The notes below the pieces were generated by a model. That model searched no databases. It saw only the letters and a program-made list of their open reading frames with translations, and was not told where the DNA came from. Both the position numbers and the translations under genes were made by a program. Source: Dryocosmus kuriphilus (taxonomy: Eukaryota > Arthropoda > Insecta > Hymenoptera > Cynipidae). From it: a DNA stretch of 64,000 bases. This document shows, in pieces, positions 1-12,116 of this stretch. Position 1 is the first letter of the stretch. Each line of letters begins with the position of its first letter. Location of the stretch: positions 131,039,230-131,103,229 of the forward strand of contig CM076194.1 of assembly GCA_038277395.1 (NCBI GenBank), given 5' to 3'.

Positions 1-3000
1 AAGGACTATAAAGAGATAACAAAACCTCAAACTCAGATTTTAAACGAATAATATGAAGAGTAGTAAGAACTGAAAACTGGATGCATTTTTATGCACGATA
101 AATTACGAAGCCACAATTTTACCGCTGGCTCACATCAGTTTCCTTTGACTTTCTATTGAAAGCATTTTATATTTAAACAGCCACAAAAATTTATTTTTAA
201 ATTTATCACTTTAAAGAATTATATATTACACAAAACAGGATATTTTGGCATTTTAATGAGAAGACGCTCCGTATTTTATCTCAGATACATAATACATTCT
301 ACAAGAAAAATATCCTAGCGTTAATAAATAATGATACCAGTTTTAAGAGAAGAGATTACACTTCTTCAAACGTTTAAAAAGAATGTAATTATTAGTTTTA
401 CTACAAAATTTCTCTTTTTATTTAAAAGCATTCCAGTTACTAAAGTCCATCCAATCTAGAAACTCTGCAAGTATTAAAGTGATCCATTTTTAAATATTTT
501 TTTCAAAGAAAAATTGCATATTTGAAACAGTTTTAGTTTGAAGCTTTCTATGAGAGAAATGGACTTTAACTGAGATGGCATATTGAGTTTAATTTAAAAT
601 ATTTTTTTTTTATTTTAGCTGAAAAACTTTTTCACACTAAAATTTTCCATCTTTGTAATAAATATCATCTTACGTGTCTGTTGTTGACTTTAAATTTGAA
701 TAATTTTCAAGGAAATTTCTGCTCTAGATTTCCTCGATAAATATCGAGAGATATCGTCGAATTTTCGGTATAATCAGGCGTCGCGACGCCCCTTCGCATC
801 CGTCCAGAACGACTGGAGTGATGCCAATTTTTCCAGATTAACCTTAATTATTATCGATTAAGGGAGAGGCCGAAGACCCGGAGTTCTTGCGTTGGTCGAG
901 AGGAGACTGAAAATTCTATTCGATTCGATTAGAGTGAGGAGAACGTCCTGACCGTGCTTCGAATTCTCGAAGAAAGTCTTCGGATTCTTTCTCAGCTTTG
1001 CAAGATGCTTCTTGGAAGTTCAGAAGCTCGGGAGATACAAGCTGAGACACGCTAAGGCCCTTTAAAGGTTGTAGGGGGGGAGGTTCGAAGGTGGAGTTTC
1101 CTGGTCCCACCTCTACAGGTGTCCCATTTCGGAGTCCGATTCGCTTATTTTATTTCCTCATTCTTTCGCAATATCCTCGCTTTCGCAAGTGGGTTTTGCG
1201 GCGAAATTATATGAACTGTTGTATTTCATCTAGGAACACAAGTCTGGAAAAATGCAGTGCACTGATAAAATCGGGGTTTTGGTATTTTTTAAATGATAAA
1301 AAATATTGTTTATGGAATTTTTATAAATTCTACATTAAAAAAATTTATAAGATTTGAATATATTCTGTAACTATTTTATTTTGAAACATTTCATTTCTAT
1401 TTTTCTATTTCTCCAACAGAAAAACTAAGCAACCTGTTTGAATAACTTGTGAATACTTGTTATACGAGAAATTGCAAATACGGAACGTGAAAATGTTTTC
1501 AGTCAAGTTTCTATAAAAATGACTTAACTCCTCCACATTGCAAAAGAGTTCTTTTCAGTTACGAAAATATAAAAAAATACGCCTTTTTACCTTTTTCATA
1601 TTTTAGAAGGTATTTAAAATTTAAGATACTCAAGTATTAAATTACATGACATTCAAAAAAGTATCATAGAACGTAAAACATGTAAAACAGATTTTTTCAT
1701 GCAGTGTTTTATGTATTAAAAATTTTATAGAGAACAACTCTAAAACTGCTCTCTGGAGGTTTTACCTTCAAAATGTACTTTTACGCGGAATTAGAATGAT
1801 ATGGATTGAAGTTCGAAGATAACAATAGGTATCTGATCTTGTTTTGTGAAAAGTTTACCCTTTTTTATGTCACTGAATCGCTAAATTTAGAAAATCGATC
1901 GTGAGAATATCCTGGTAGCATTCTACACTCTGCAGTATTGTGAATCGTAGTATGAGGCAGCGGATCGATGTTAAGATCGTATCGGTCTTTTATGGCTGAC
2001 AATAAATCTGTACTGTGATAGTCGAGAAGAATTATTACCCTATATATATATAAGACATTAAAAAAACGCACTTTTCCAGTCAGATGCTCATGGAGGCTTA
2101 ACGCCAAGAAAATCACCAGCTTGGTCACATTAAATTAGGCAGATTAACTTCAATGATCTCCTGTCACATTCTTTATATCACATAATGCAGAATAATTAAT
2201 GTGCATCATATGACTGCGTAAACTCTTCCCATCAAATGCAGAAAACTTTATTCCAATCAATTTGGTAACCAAAAAGTATTTAAATGAATTAGTAGAATTT
2301 GTCGATGAATTAGTAGAAAACTACTAACGAAATTTTTCTATGACGTCAAGTTTGTGAAATAATTGAGCTCAGCTGCATCAAAAAACGCGTTTTTGTCAAT
2401 TTTCGAAAAATCATAGCGAACGATTAGCAACTTAAACCTTTTAGAATCTGGAAGGCATTGGGTTCGTTGCCTCGATCGAATTATGATTTTTCAAAAATAG
2501 ACAAAGATGCAGTTTCTAGCACACTTGAACTCAATTATTTCGAAAATCTAACGTGATAAAAGTAGCACAATGGGCTTATAGCCTGAGCGCCAGGGGGTGT
2601 TCTTAGGAACCTCCCGCCCACCTCAAAAACAAACAACGTGATAAAAAGATTTTGCTTTCGGATTCAGATTCAGCGACAAAAATTCTAGCAAAAATTATAT
2701 GGTAGATAAAGAGTTTGAGACTATTAGATTAACTTGATAGAAAGTTGATATTGAGAATCGACTTCTTCCATAATAAAAATCAGTAAGAATGTATAGTGTA
2801 CTATCAGAAGACTTTTTAGTTAAACTTAAAAAAATATATTTTTTTTAATTTTCTGGAATCTCTAATTTTTCATCTTTTAAACACAAACAACGTATCATTT
2901 CTAAATTCAAAATTCAAATTAGATTCCTTTTAGTGGATAATAAGTACTAGAATTTTCTGAAAACTGTCACCGCATGAAAAAATATTGTTTAATGTCGTGT

Positions 3001-3889
3001 CCCAGTTGATCCAGCAAGTAATCCGTGGCAAAAAAAAACTCCGATTTTTTCCGTAATAGAGGAATTAAGTTCACATTCATAAATATAACTCAATTTTGAC
3101 AGGAACTGCAAACACTCTCTCCTTTCACATACCAGATCCCTCCATATTTCATTTATTGTTTCCAACGAACAATTTTTCAAATTCCGAGTAAACCTTTATT
3201 TGATTTAAAACACTATAAAACTTATTTATATTAACTTACAATAAAATATTTACCAATAGAAAATTTTACATAATATTGAAGCCTGCATATTACATATTAA
3301 TCAAACGTTAATGAATACTTTTATTCCGAGCGAAAAAATTTAATTAAGCGAGTGCGTACATTTCGCTAGGAAGGAAACGAAATACAGTGTAGTTTAAAAA
3401 ATTTTGCTTTCAATTTGATAAACATACTCTACTTTATTTCCAAGCAGGTCTCAGCCAAGTTCAATAAACGTTTATTGTTTAAACGAGGTGTAATGAAAAA
3501 AACTTGAAACGATTCTACATTTGTGACTGAAAATGAAATTTTACAAAAAAATTTTTATTATGACGCATATTACATATTTCTGGAAGTTATATACAATTAA
3601 AACTGAATAATTATTTTATTTTCGTAAATGAAACAAATTCTTTTCGAAGATACCTCAAAAAATAAGAGGGGGCCACAAAAGATTAAGGCGCTTAGAGAAA
3701 TTTATAAACAAATTATTTTTATGAACGTATGCTAAACACTTTAAGATTGACTTAAAATGATTCTAAATTAACTTTTAAAAGTTAGAATTCACATTTTCCT
3801 AGTGGCATAACTACTGTAAAGCGAACCCTGCATTGCGGTGCCGAGGGGAGGGGGGCTCCTCCTGCGAAGGTCCTCCTAGGCCCATAATC
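1..3889. other. A+T-rich sequence without recognisable gene
   Basis: No ORF here looks coding: all are under 90 codons with A+T-driven composition. A GC-richer patch at about 770-1110 contains a perfect 14-bp palindrome GGCGTCGCGACGCC (777-790) and a short run of G (1073-1080). Patches near 2570-2630 and 3830-3890 are GC-richer and look like scraps of old interspersed repeats. I cannot assign any of it to a family. Confidence 0.5.
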
Positions 3890-3894
3890 ATTTT

Positions 3895-4460
3895 GCAGCT
3901 ATATCCAACCTCAATAGTTTAGTAAAAAAATCTCCCGTGATTTTGGTGGTTTGAAAAGGTCAATTTCCTTGCCTGTTCGAATCAGGGATGTTAAAACATA
4001 CCTTAAAATAAATTTACATACGTTACCTACTAGGCGAAATTTCCTGTTATCATTTTGTAGCGATATCCGACCCCAATATATTAATAAAAAAATATCCCAT
4101 AATTTTGGTCCTTATAAAATGTCGATTTCCTTGCTTACACATTTAGGGAATAATAAAACATCCTTTAAAATAAATCCATACACAGGGTATGTTTACTGTA
4201 ATTATGTTGTAATGAAATCCGACCCCAGCAGTTTAATAAAAAAAAATATCTTGTGATTTTGGTTGTTCCAAAATGTCTATTTCCTTGATGCGCGTTTAAA
4301 TGATGAAAAAAAATCCTTAAAATTAATTCACTTATTTTTCCTACTACGGGATACTTTCTGTGATCAGTTTTTATCGATACGCGGCCCTTATAGTTTAATA
4401 AAAAAATATCTCGTAATTTTGATTGTTAGAAACTGTTAATTTCCATGAGTAGTAGAGTAT
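3895..4460 (+). repeat. Tandem repeat, ~160-bp unit, about 3.5 copies
   Basis: A block resembling ATATCCgACCcCAAtAgTTTA followed by a run of A and ATATCtCgTgATTTTGG recurs at about 3899, 4061, 4213 and 4374, giving periods of 162, 152 and 161 bp. Each block is followed by a related sentence (AAAATGTC.ATTTCCTTG, then CCTTAAAATAAAT). The copies are diverged, with small indels. The ORF that runs through it (3951-4256) is only a by-product of the repeat. Confidence 0.7.
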
Positions 4461-5315
4461 GGCAACTATGGGGAATTTGTGGTGGGGGCAAATGTGGAGT
4501 GGAGTTATGGGATGGTGGGGGGTTGTAGAAAATTTGGAGTGGGGGTTTTAATTAGTGGGAATTAAGAAATAGCTCGAATGATTTATGTAATTCTAATCTA
4601 GGTTTTTAAAAATCTAGAATTAAGATGAATTATTTTTTAAATCTCGAATGTAAATAATTATACACTAATAAAATTGTTGAAATCTTTTATTAAAATGACG
4701 CTCATTATAATTCTAAGACAATGTTTTTTATACAAATAAATTATTTAAAAAATTTAAAACCTTTTTTCAAATATCATATATATTAATTATTTAAATGTAA
4801 TAGAAACTACTTAAAATTATTGTTGGGAAGGGATCAGAAATTAAAACATTTTTTATTTTGTGTTACATTCCTTTGAAAAGATATTTATTTGTATCCTTAC
4901 ATATTTTACAATACAAATGTGTAGTGATTTATAAATGTATTTATTATTGAAAATTCACAGAAATGTATTTAATCTGTTAATAAATATTTCCCTTTTGATG
5001 CAACCTAGGTAGTAAACATACATGTAATTTCTAAAAGCACCAAATGAAAGCATGAATAAACAAATGGTTTTGGTAATTTTTCTCTGATTAGATCTTTAAA
5101 ATAAACATATATATTTAACGGGAATAACTTGCCGAATTGACATTTCGCTTGGTGGTTTAATATCTTCAGACAAAATTACATTTGAGTTTCCATTATCAGG
5201 AGATTCAATCACTTCTCGATATCCGTAGCTTGGCATTTTAACTCTCGTAAAAATTCCTCAACACAGACGGCAATTTACTTCAGCCCGTCGAAAGTAGGCT
5301 TCTGTAACACCATTG
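4461..5315. other. A+T-rich intergenic sequence
   Basis: Contains a purine-rich G-heavy strip at about 4465-4545 (GGTGGGGG and GGGATGGTGGGGGG) and otherwise plain A+T-rich sequence. No gene or transposon end was recognised. Confidence 0.4.
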
Positions 5316-5573
5316 TTAGCCTATACTCATTGGTCCATTTTTTTCACCATCTCTCGTTGTGTTTTCCTCTTTATCACCAGGGAAATCAAAAACGATGGCC
5401 TTGTTGCCATTGTTGGTGCTGAAGATAATATTGAATTCTCCCAATTCTACAGGTTTCAGGTAGAAGTGTCTTGTCTCGAAGAAAGCTGATACTATGTCGG
5501 TGGTATTTATGAAGCATGCCAAGTGATTGAGTCGAGAGAGATTCCATTGGAACTTGTACTGACAAGTTTTATG
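5316..5573 (-). CDS. Unrecognised short ORF downstream of a candidate promoter
   Basis: An open frame on the minus strand runs from a TAG near 5585 to a TAA at 5316 and encodes about 85 residues, with no ATG at its head. It includes segments such as FETRHFYLKPVELGEFNII and KAIVFDFPGDKEENTT, with a balanced, non-repeat-like composition. I do not recognise the protein. If real it would be an internal or terminal exon, since the first ATG downstream of the candidate start site (5547) opens a different 53-codon frame. It lies about 200 nt downstream of the TATA/Inr pair described separately. It may equally be an old gene remnant or chance; no frame-wide support is visible. Confidence 0.2.
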   Translation of the reverse strand, partial: HKTCQYKFQWNLSRLNHLACFINTTDIVSAFFETRHFYLKPVELGEFNIIFSTNNGNKAIVFDFPGDKEENTTRDGEKNGPMSIG

Positions 5574-5741
5574 ACAGATTCGAGGCTACCGGCAGTCTGT
5601 ATCTCGAGTCCCGTGTAAAGTTGTTTCGAAATGAAGTTATTCAACGCCTACAGTGAAATCAATAATAGGTGATCAACTGGCTTTCAAACAATCCCTTCAG
5701 CAGGGGACCCAGGAACGTTCGTCTTAGGATTGAATCTGGAC

Positions 5742-5877
5742 TGAATGAAATGTGACGCACTCGTTCACTTTTATACAATCTGCTTCACCTCCGCCATATG
5801 AAGCGATGACACATGATGCCTGAACTGGTTTTCTCCACTGGTGGAAAGAATTTTATCGGGAAGATTCTAGAAGGTTG
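5742..5877 (-). promoter_or_regulatory. Candidate core promoter with TATA, initiator and heat-shock element
   Basis: Reading the minus strand, TATAAAAG lies at 5775-5768. TTCAGTC, an arthropod-type initiator, follows with its A at 5742, 33 nt downstream of the first T of the TATA box, which is close to the normal spacing. About 120-135 nt upstream (5860-5877) is GAAGATTCTAGAAGGTTG. This fits alternating nGAAn/nTTCn pentamers (GAA.TTC.GAA.TTg), the heat-shock-factor binding pattern. The spacing and order are those of an insect heat-shock promoter, but the gene downstream is not recognised. Confidence 0.4.
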
Positions 5878-6127
5878 TCACATAAATTGTAAAAGATATT
5901 AGAGTGTTCTCTCATCTTTGTCTATTCTAGGAAAACCGCACCAAATGTGTTAATACAAGTTTATAAATTCATTATACATGTGTATTTTTAAGATATTCTA
6001 ACCGTTGTCGAAAGGGTAAATTTATATGATTTTTCCGAGAAGTGCACTTAAAAAAAGCAATAAATAACCAAGAAGGAATGTTGGAAAATGCTTTATCTAA
6101 AAGGGTAATCGATAGTCGTTTAGAGAA

Positions 6128-6268
6128 ACTGATTAGAATTATATAAAACAAAACAAAATAAAATGAATAAATAAAATAAATAAAAAAATGAAACAAGTAA
6201 AATAAATTAAATAAATAAAATAAATAAAACAAATAAAATAAATAAAATAACTAAAAAAATAAAAGAAA
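6128..6268 (+). repeat. A-rich (AATAAA)n low-complexity tract
   Basis: AAAATAAATAAAATAAAT-type repeats abut the low-coordinate end of the neighbouring LTR element. The open frame on the opposite strand is low-complexity Phe/Leu/Tyr and not a gene. 5878-6127 holds nothing I recognise. Confidence 0.8.
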
Positions 6269-6355
6269 TAAATGTAAGGTAATTAAATAATCAAGACACA
6301 GGATATTTCGAGATGATTTTATTTATTTTAACTCAATGATCAAATTATCTACATC

Positions 6356-6658
6356 CATGAACTATGCGCACGTAATCAGCCGACTATTCGAATGGGTCCG
6401 TCTATCTAAACCATCCGGAAGGGACTGACTCTGAGTCCAAAGCACAAAGCCGTTCTGCAGTACCTGAGTTTGAAGCAGACACTTCTCCGAAGGCGAATTT
6501 GAAGTAGACACTTCTCGGAAGGCGACTTTGAAGTAGACACTTCTCGGAAGGTGACTTTGAAGTAGACACTTCTCGGAAGGTGACAAGTGACCACCCAGGG
6601 ATGAAAGGGCCATGTGTTGTTTTGATAAGTATCCACTCAATTCAGGTATCTGAAGAAT
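6356..6658 (-). repeat. Gypsy-1 3' LTR with internal 29-bp repeats
   Basis: Matches 11543-11795 over its length: both contain GACTATTCGAAT, CAAAGCACAAAGCCGTTCTG, GACCACCCAGGGA and TTTTGATAAGTA in the same order. This copy carries four tandem ~29-bp units built on GAAGTAGACACTTCTCGGAA; the 5' LTR has only two. Exact ends are uncertain. Confidence 0.75.
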
Positions 6659-7317
6659 AGGCAGGCTCTTAGCTCTGCATGTTCCTTCTGCGGTATTTTC
6701 CTACATTTGCTAACCTGAAATAATAAATCTGTTCCCAAACTGATAAATCCAGGAACAATCAATAAATTAGTTACGTTTTCAAGTCATATCTATCGCAGGT
6801 TATCCTCCACACAATGTTTGTATCAATTTAATGTAAGACTAGATCATGCGTCTGGTTGGGTTGCTCCATTCCTCTCTGCAATCTCGACCCCATCTCATCC
6901 TTCTAATTTTTCTATGAAATAATGAGAATACATTTTCTTGCGGTGTTATTTTCTTTTCATGCCTTAATTTTATTCTCATGCAAGTCAAGATGCCCGGCTC
7001 TGCAGCGCCTTACGCATCTGTGACTTTCTCATGCGATATTCAATTCAGGGGATTTCTTGTATCTTTTCATTCAATCACATGACACTCAACTCAGGGAATT
7101 TCTTGTATCTGTGACTCCCTGTTCGATGCTCAACCCTAAATGGTTTCTTGCTTATATGCATCGTGATAGTCATGGTATCCAATCCTTCCGGCGCGACGGT
7201 CCACTATCTGTCCATGCAAATTATCAACTGTTTATCGTGCGTTAGATTTTCTGGCATTTTCTGTAACCCAAAATGACGCTAATTATATCTCGTCTATCAG
7301 TATGTTCAATTACCAAC

Positions 7318-8320
7318 TCATTCATCGTCATCCTCATGTTGATACGTGAGCCACGGCTTGATGCGATCCACAGTAGCCACTGTCTTGGCTAGTCTGTGAC
7401 CTTCTCGCAAGTCCTCCAACATGTATTGGTCATCAGGTAATACTTTCATCGCCCTGAAAGGACCCTTGAACTTCGACAGCAACTTCTTGCTACTTCCAGT
7501 GGCTGCTTCGCTGGTAATTCTAAATATCATCAATTGTCCTTTTTGGAACCGCCCTGCCTCTTTTCTAGGTTTTTCGTAGTGCTTCTTCTGATTTTTCTGG
7601 TCTCCTGTAATGTACTGCGACATCTTTTGCCTCAATTCGTTCAAGTCAATCCTCTCAAAATCAGTTTGAACTTCCGCCAGCAATACTGCTTCCGATATCG
7701 GTCTACATTTGTATCCTATCAAAGCCTCTAACGGGGATACATTTTTAGCTTTATTCATGATGATATTTATATTACTCTGGACACATTTTACCCGCAAGTC
7801 CCAATCCTTTGAATCAGCACATTCTGCTGTTGGAGACAATGCATTTAAAATGGTCCTGTTATTTCCCTCTACTTGTCCATTGGCTCTTTGAGTAGCTACT
7901 GCATTTAGGGTATGTTTTATGTTGTAAGATTCGCAGAAAATCTTAAATCTCCTTGCTGTGAAAGCGGTACCTCTGACGCTGATGATTCTGGTTGTTGCTC
8001 GCAACAAATACATCAGATTCATAATAGCTTTCATCGCCCCTTTTGTACGCGTATTTTTCACCGGCTCGACAATAGTGAACTTCGTAAATGCGTCAGCAAT
8101 CACGAATACATATTTGCTGTCCCTGTTACTTGTCTCAAACGGCCCCATGTGGTCTACATGAATAGCGTGGAAAGGGATCGGTCATACTTTGTCACAAGTT
8201 GTCTCATGCCAGCAGACCAACAATTTTTTGATATTCTGTTCAGTGTTTTCTCTATTCCTAAATGCCCACTGCTGTTATGACATAATCTGCATATTCGCAT
8301 CCTGGCTGCTCGCGAAACAA
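7318..8320 (-). pseudogene. pol: Gypsy-1 integrase
   Basis: The frame 8148-7318 (276 residues) is an integrase catalytic core followed by a C-terminal domain (PFRAMKVLPDDQYMLEDL type). Upstream, in a shifted frame at about 8180-8300, the H-H-C-C zinc domain is visible (CRLCHNSSGHLGIEKTL). The first catalytic Asp is in VDHMGPF and the Glu in GQVEGNNRT. The position normally read SDRGTAF is SVRGTAF, so the second catalytic Asp is Val and the enzyme would be inactive. The frame change around 8150-8180 also breaks continuity with RNase H. Family assignment is secure. Confidence 0.85.
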
Positions 8321-8321
8321 C

Positions 8322-9952
8322 TCATCGTTTGATCGCTTTGTCATCTTTATTCTTGAACTTTCTGTAAAGTTGATTTTTTTCCAGAACGTAATTATCAAAA
8401 TACTGTCTGTTGTCTCTACCTACTTGCTCTCTTTCTAATATTTTAATAATAGTTCTCAGTTGTTCGTCTTGCAGCTGAGCAGCCCTTATCCAATCTCCGT
8501 CAGTCAAATCAATAGCATTAATTTCTACATCAACTATCGGATTCCTACTCAAAGCATCAGCATGATGCATTTTAAGTCCTGGTCGATATTCAATTTCAAA
8601 ATCATATTCTTGGACTTCCATCCACCGTCGGCCTATTCTTGGTATCAAATTCTTTTTTGATAACATGGTCTTCAAAGCGTTGCTCTCTGTGGGAACTTTA
8701 AATTTTTTCGAGAGTAGATAAGTAAGGAAAGGTTTCATCGACAGTACAACTGCCATAGTCTCCAACATGTAAGAATGATAGTACCTATGTTCTTTTGTCG
8801 TCTGTTTACTGAAATACGCAACGACCCTTTCTTGATTTCTATCGCCTCGTTGAATGAGAATTCCGGCTACCTCTAGAGAATTGGAATCTATGTGTAATTC
8901 AGTTTTTAACACTGGATTGTATATGGCTAAGATTGGTCGAGATGTCAACTCTCTTTTCACGGTCTCGAACACCTGCTGTTGTTCCTCGCTCAAACAGCAC
9001 GGAGTGACTTTGCGGGTGAGTTTGGTCAAGGGCTCAATCATCGTTGAATAGTTTTTCACAAATTTTCTAAAATATCCAGCGAAACCTATGAATTTCAGAA
9101 TTTGTTTGACGTCTTTTGGCCTTGCCATTTTTTCTTCTGTCTCTAATCCCAGTTTTACTCCCCTTTCGCTGATCTCTCGCCCCAAATAGTCTATTTTAGT
9201 AGGAAGGAACTCACACTTGCTCAGTCGAACCGTTAGCCCACTACTTTTTAATTTCTCAAAAACTTGTCTTAATCGGTCTAACCCTTCTTCAATAGTTTTT
9301 GATAGGATAATGATGTCATCCATATAAGAAAAAGCCATAGTGTTCAATAATCCACCCAGTGCTTTCAAAACTGCGCGTTCAAAAATAGCTGGTGAATTCG
9401 CTAAACCCAAAGAAACGCGCAGAAATTCCCAATGTCCATCAGGCGTGACGATTGCTATTTTCTCGACCGCCATCAGTAATTGATAAAATCCTGATTTTAA
9501 ATCTAGGGTAGTATAATATTTGTATCCCCTTCCCACTTGGTCAACTTGGTCATCAATAAGTGGTAATGGGAATTTATTCTTGATTGCGATTTGCATATGG
9601 TGAATTCGACTCTCGTATAATCCAGTTTTCTAATAGTTCTTGAATAAAAATCTCTGAGTATTTTTCTCTCGTTCTCGGTCAGTTTGTACGGTTTATATAC
9701 TACGGGTTCATCTGACATGCATTTTATTTCTAGTGAAACCAAATCGCACTTACCCAGATCACGCTTTGAGAATGCAATACAATCATAAAATTCCTTCAGG
9801 ATCTGCATACATTCCTGTCGGGTGTTGTCATCTAGGCGAACCAACAGCACTGTTGTGTCTGGAGCTTCCTCATCTATGATACTCGCCGCATTCACGTCAA
9901 TTTTTGGCAGGTTATTCACTGTCATTTTTCGCTGTTCATTTTTTTCATACAA
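8322..9952 (-). pseudogene. pol: Gypsy-1 reverse transcriptase and RNase H
   Basis: The 424-residue frame 9596-8322 holds most of the RT and RNase H. LDLKSG (residues 31-36) carries the first catalytic Asp, SYMDDIIIL (91-99) the YxDD box, and CEFLPTKIDYLG the thumb/connection. RNase H follows with HIDSNSLEVAG and ETMAVV, then ADALSRNP at its end. The expected TDHNALK motif reads TESNALK, so an RNase H catalytic Asp is changed. The amino-terminal RT region (PVVYKPYKLTENER) sits in a different frame at 9952-9503, so there is a frameshift close to 9600. This is the best preserved part of the element. The enzyme would copy element RNA into cDNA and remove the RNA strand. Confidence 0.88.
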
Positions 9953-10196
9953 AAGTTAGCCTTGGATGCTCGTATCAATGTGTGTGAACTCCTTGTATCT
10001 GAAAGGCACTTCTCTTTCTTGTTATTGATGTAGGCGTTCACTAATACGCTGTTTTTTTTTTTCATTTTCCACTGAATTATCTCCATTACCAGATTCTTTT
10101 GTAGTTATGTCGGTAATTACACTATCCAATTCTGCTGCGTTTATACCTTTTTGTTTAATGCAATCTTTATTATCGTGTCCATACCACTTGCACTTG

Positions 10197-11374
10197 TCAT
10201 ATTTTTTTGGGCTTGAGACATGCGCTCATTATGTGTCCCGGTTCATTGCAGTTGAAACAAGATTTTTCTCTTCTTTTCTTGTTGCCTCTCTCGGTTGACT
10301 GTTTTCTTTGATCTTGAGGCAGGTGTGTTTCTTCTGTTCTATTTTTATTGTCATCTCTTTTTTTCATGAATGCTTCCTTTGCCATGACTTTGCATGGTCC
10401 CCATTGTATACATGTGTGCAGTAAACTCTTTTGCACTCACAATTCTTGCTGTTCTGATTGGTCGGGCTATATTTTCATTCGGTATTCCACCTCCTTTTTG
10501 CTAAATTTTGCTCCTGTTCTGTCTAGTAGTAATAACTTTTCAAAACAATAATCACCTAATGATTGCCCCGGCTTGGCGATGTATTCCATGGCTTTCTTCA
10601 TAAGCGATTTGAATACTTCGATTCTTTCAAACTTCTTCAATAACTCTTCTTTCGCTGTCCATCCCAAACGTTAAAAACCTATTGCGGATATTAGATCTCT
10701 CCTCTGCTAACATCTTCTTTCGCTGTTTTCCAGACACTTATTTCAATTAGTTGAATGCAATTTGCCGCATTTCCTTCTAGACGAGTGGTGGCAGCAATCA
10801 TGATTCCTATGTCATCCCAAAGACAGATTTGAGCTATGTTTTCTACTATTATTATCCAGGTTTCTAAGCTCGTGTCTTTTTTCGCGAGATCATATTTCGG
10901 GATCAATTTTTATTCCCCAATATTGGGTATCTTTAGAACATTTTTCTTTTATTTCATTATTGATATCTCCGCTTGCAGTCTTCTGATTTCAATTTGGTCA
11001 GCTGTCGGCATCGATGTGTCACTATTTTCCCACCTTGTCTCATCCTGTCTTCGGTCCTATGGTTGGTATTCCCCATGCGGATTTGGATTCCTGGACCCAC
11101 TCGATGTATGTCTAAGAAGGCTGTGACACCTCGAATTTCTTCTTTTCTGGTATTGACTCCTTTCAACCATCGTAGTATCCTCGACTGTTCTTCTTCTTTT
11201 GCGGTTCGCACTCGTGTCATCAACCCTCCACGTTTCTTTTATACGCTTCAGATCCTGGATCGGCTTTTTGAACGACGGCTGTCTCTTTTCCTCCGTTTGG
11301 GGTGATATTCGTTCATCAAACGTTTTCCTTCTTTGGAATATCGCCTGCTTCCTGAACTTCTTCTCCATATCCAT
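10197..11374 (-). pseudogene. gag: Gypsy-1 Gag with CCHC zinc knuckle
   Basis: Several frames together make a Ty3/gypsy Gag. 11374-10957 is a basic Arg/Lys/Glu-rich amino-terminal region in two overlapping frames. 10906-10691 is capsid sequence (IPKYDLAKKDTSLETWI, then ATTRLEGNAANCI). 10667-10467 continues capsid (KFERIEVFKSLMKKAMEYI and YCFEKLLLLDRTG). 10436-10197 ends in CFNCNEPGHIMSAC, a canonical CX2CX4HX4C knuckle. At least three frame changes separate these parts, so no full-length Gag can be made. Capsid would package element RNA, and the knuckle binds it. Confidence 0.78.
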
Positions 11375-11542
11375 CGACCTTTGGTAGCGTATGCCTGGAA
11401 ATCGATTTCCGAGGCGTTCTCCTTCTATAATCCCTGAACCATGATCGATCAGTTGATCTCTCCATTGAATTTTCTTTTCACTAGTTCTTCATAGTCACGT
11501 GCTTTTTCTTATACTCTTTTGTTCACAAAGGGGCGCACATAA

Positions 11543-11800
11543 TAAATTATGCGCATGTAATCATCCGACTATTCGAATCGGTCCGTCTCTCTAAACTACC
11601 CGCAAGGAACTGACTTTGGGTCCAAAGCACAAAGCCGTTCTGCAGTACCTGAGTTTGAATTAGACACTTCTCGGAAGGCGAGTTTGATGTAGACACTTCT
11701 CGGAAGGCGACAAATGACCACCCAGGGACAACGGGGTCCATACATTGTTTTGATAAGTACCCACTCTATTCAGGTATCTGAAGACTAGACTAGTAATTCA
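11543..11800 (-). repeat. Gypsy-1 5' LTR
   Basis: Direct repeat of 6356-6658 in the same orientation. It has only two of the GAAGTAGACACTTC-containing units. Reading the minus strand it begins close to TGAATTACTAGTC (11800) and ends near GCGCATAATTTA (about 11545). The leader 11401-11542 follows it; I could not identify a convincing tRNA primer site there. Confidence 0.7.
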
Positions 11801-12116
11801 AATTAATTTATTTATTTATACTCTATCCCTTTCAAGGGTTTGAGAGTCTTCAAAAAATCATTAAATATGTTTACAATCCAATTCCTTAACTATATTCTCC
11901 CTTATCGTTCTCTTATACTATTACATACATGTTTCCTTATCCTATTCTTAAATTTATTCCTAAATTTAAACGCTTGCGACCGAGACCAGGACTTCCGTTT
12001 CCTCTTACCTTTGCCAATCTATAATTGGTAATTACTTTTTCGGTTCTACTTTATATTTTTAATAGCTTTTAACTACATCATGAGACCTTTTCTTTTTCTC
12101 TTAACTTTTCCAGCTT

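Larger units (their letters stand above)
6356..11800 (-). mobile_element. Degenerate Ty3/gypsy LTR retrotransposon (Gypsy-1)
   Basis: On the minus strand the order is 5' LTR (11543-11800), gag, nucleocapsid zinc knuckle, RT, RNase H, integrase, 3' LTR (6356-6658), which is the Ty3/gypsy order. No env is present: 6659-7317 between integrase and the 3' LTR is noncoding. The aspartic protease is not discernible in the short gap 9960-10190, suggesting a deletion. gag and the RT start are broken by frameshifts and key integrase and RNase H residues are changed, so the copy is dead. The 5' end lies only about 10-20 bp from the 3' tail of the adjacent LINE. Confidence 0.85.

Noticed and set aside
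916..1110. 64-codon minus-strand frame in the GC-richer patch
   Set aside because: No recognisable domain, promoter or splice context; probably chance in GC-richer DNA.
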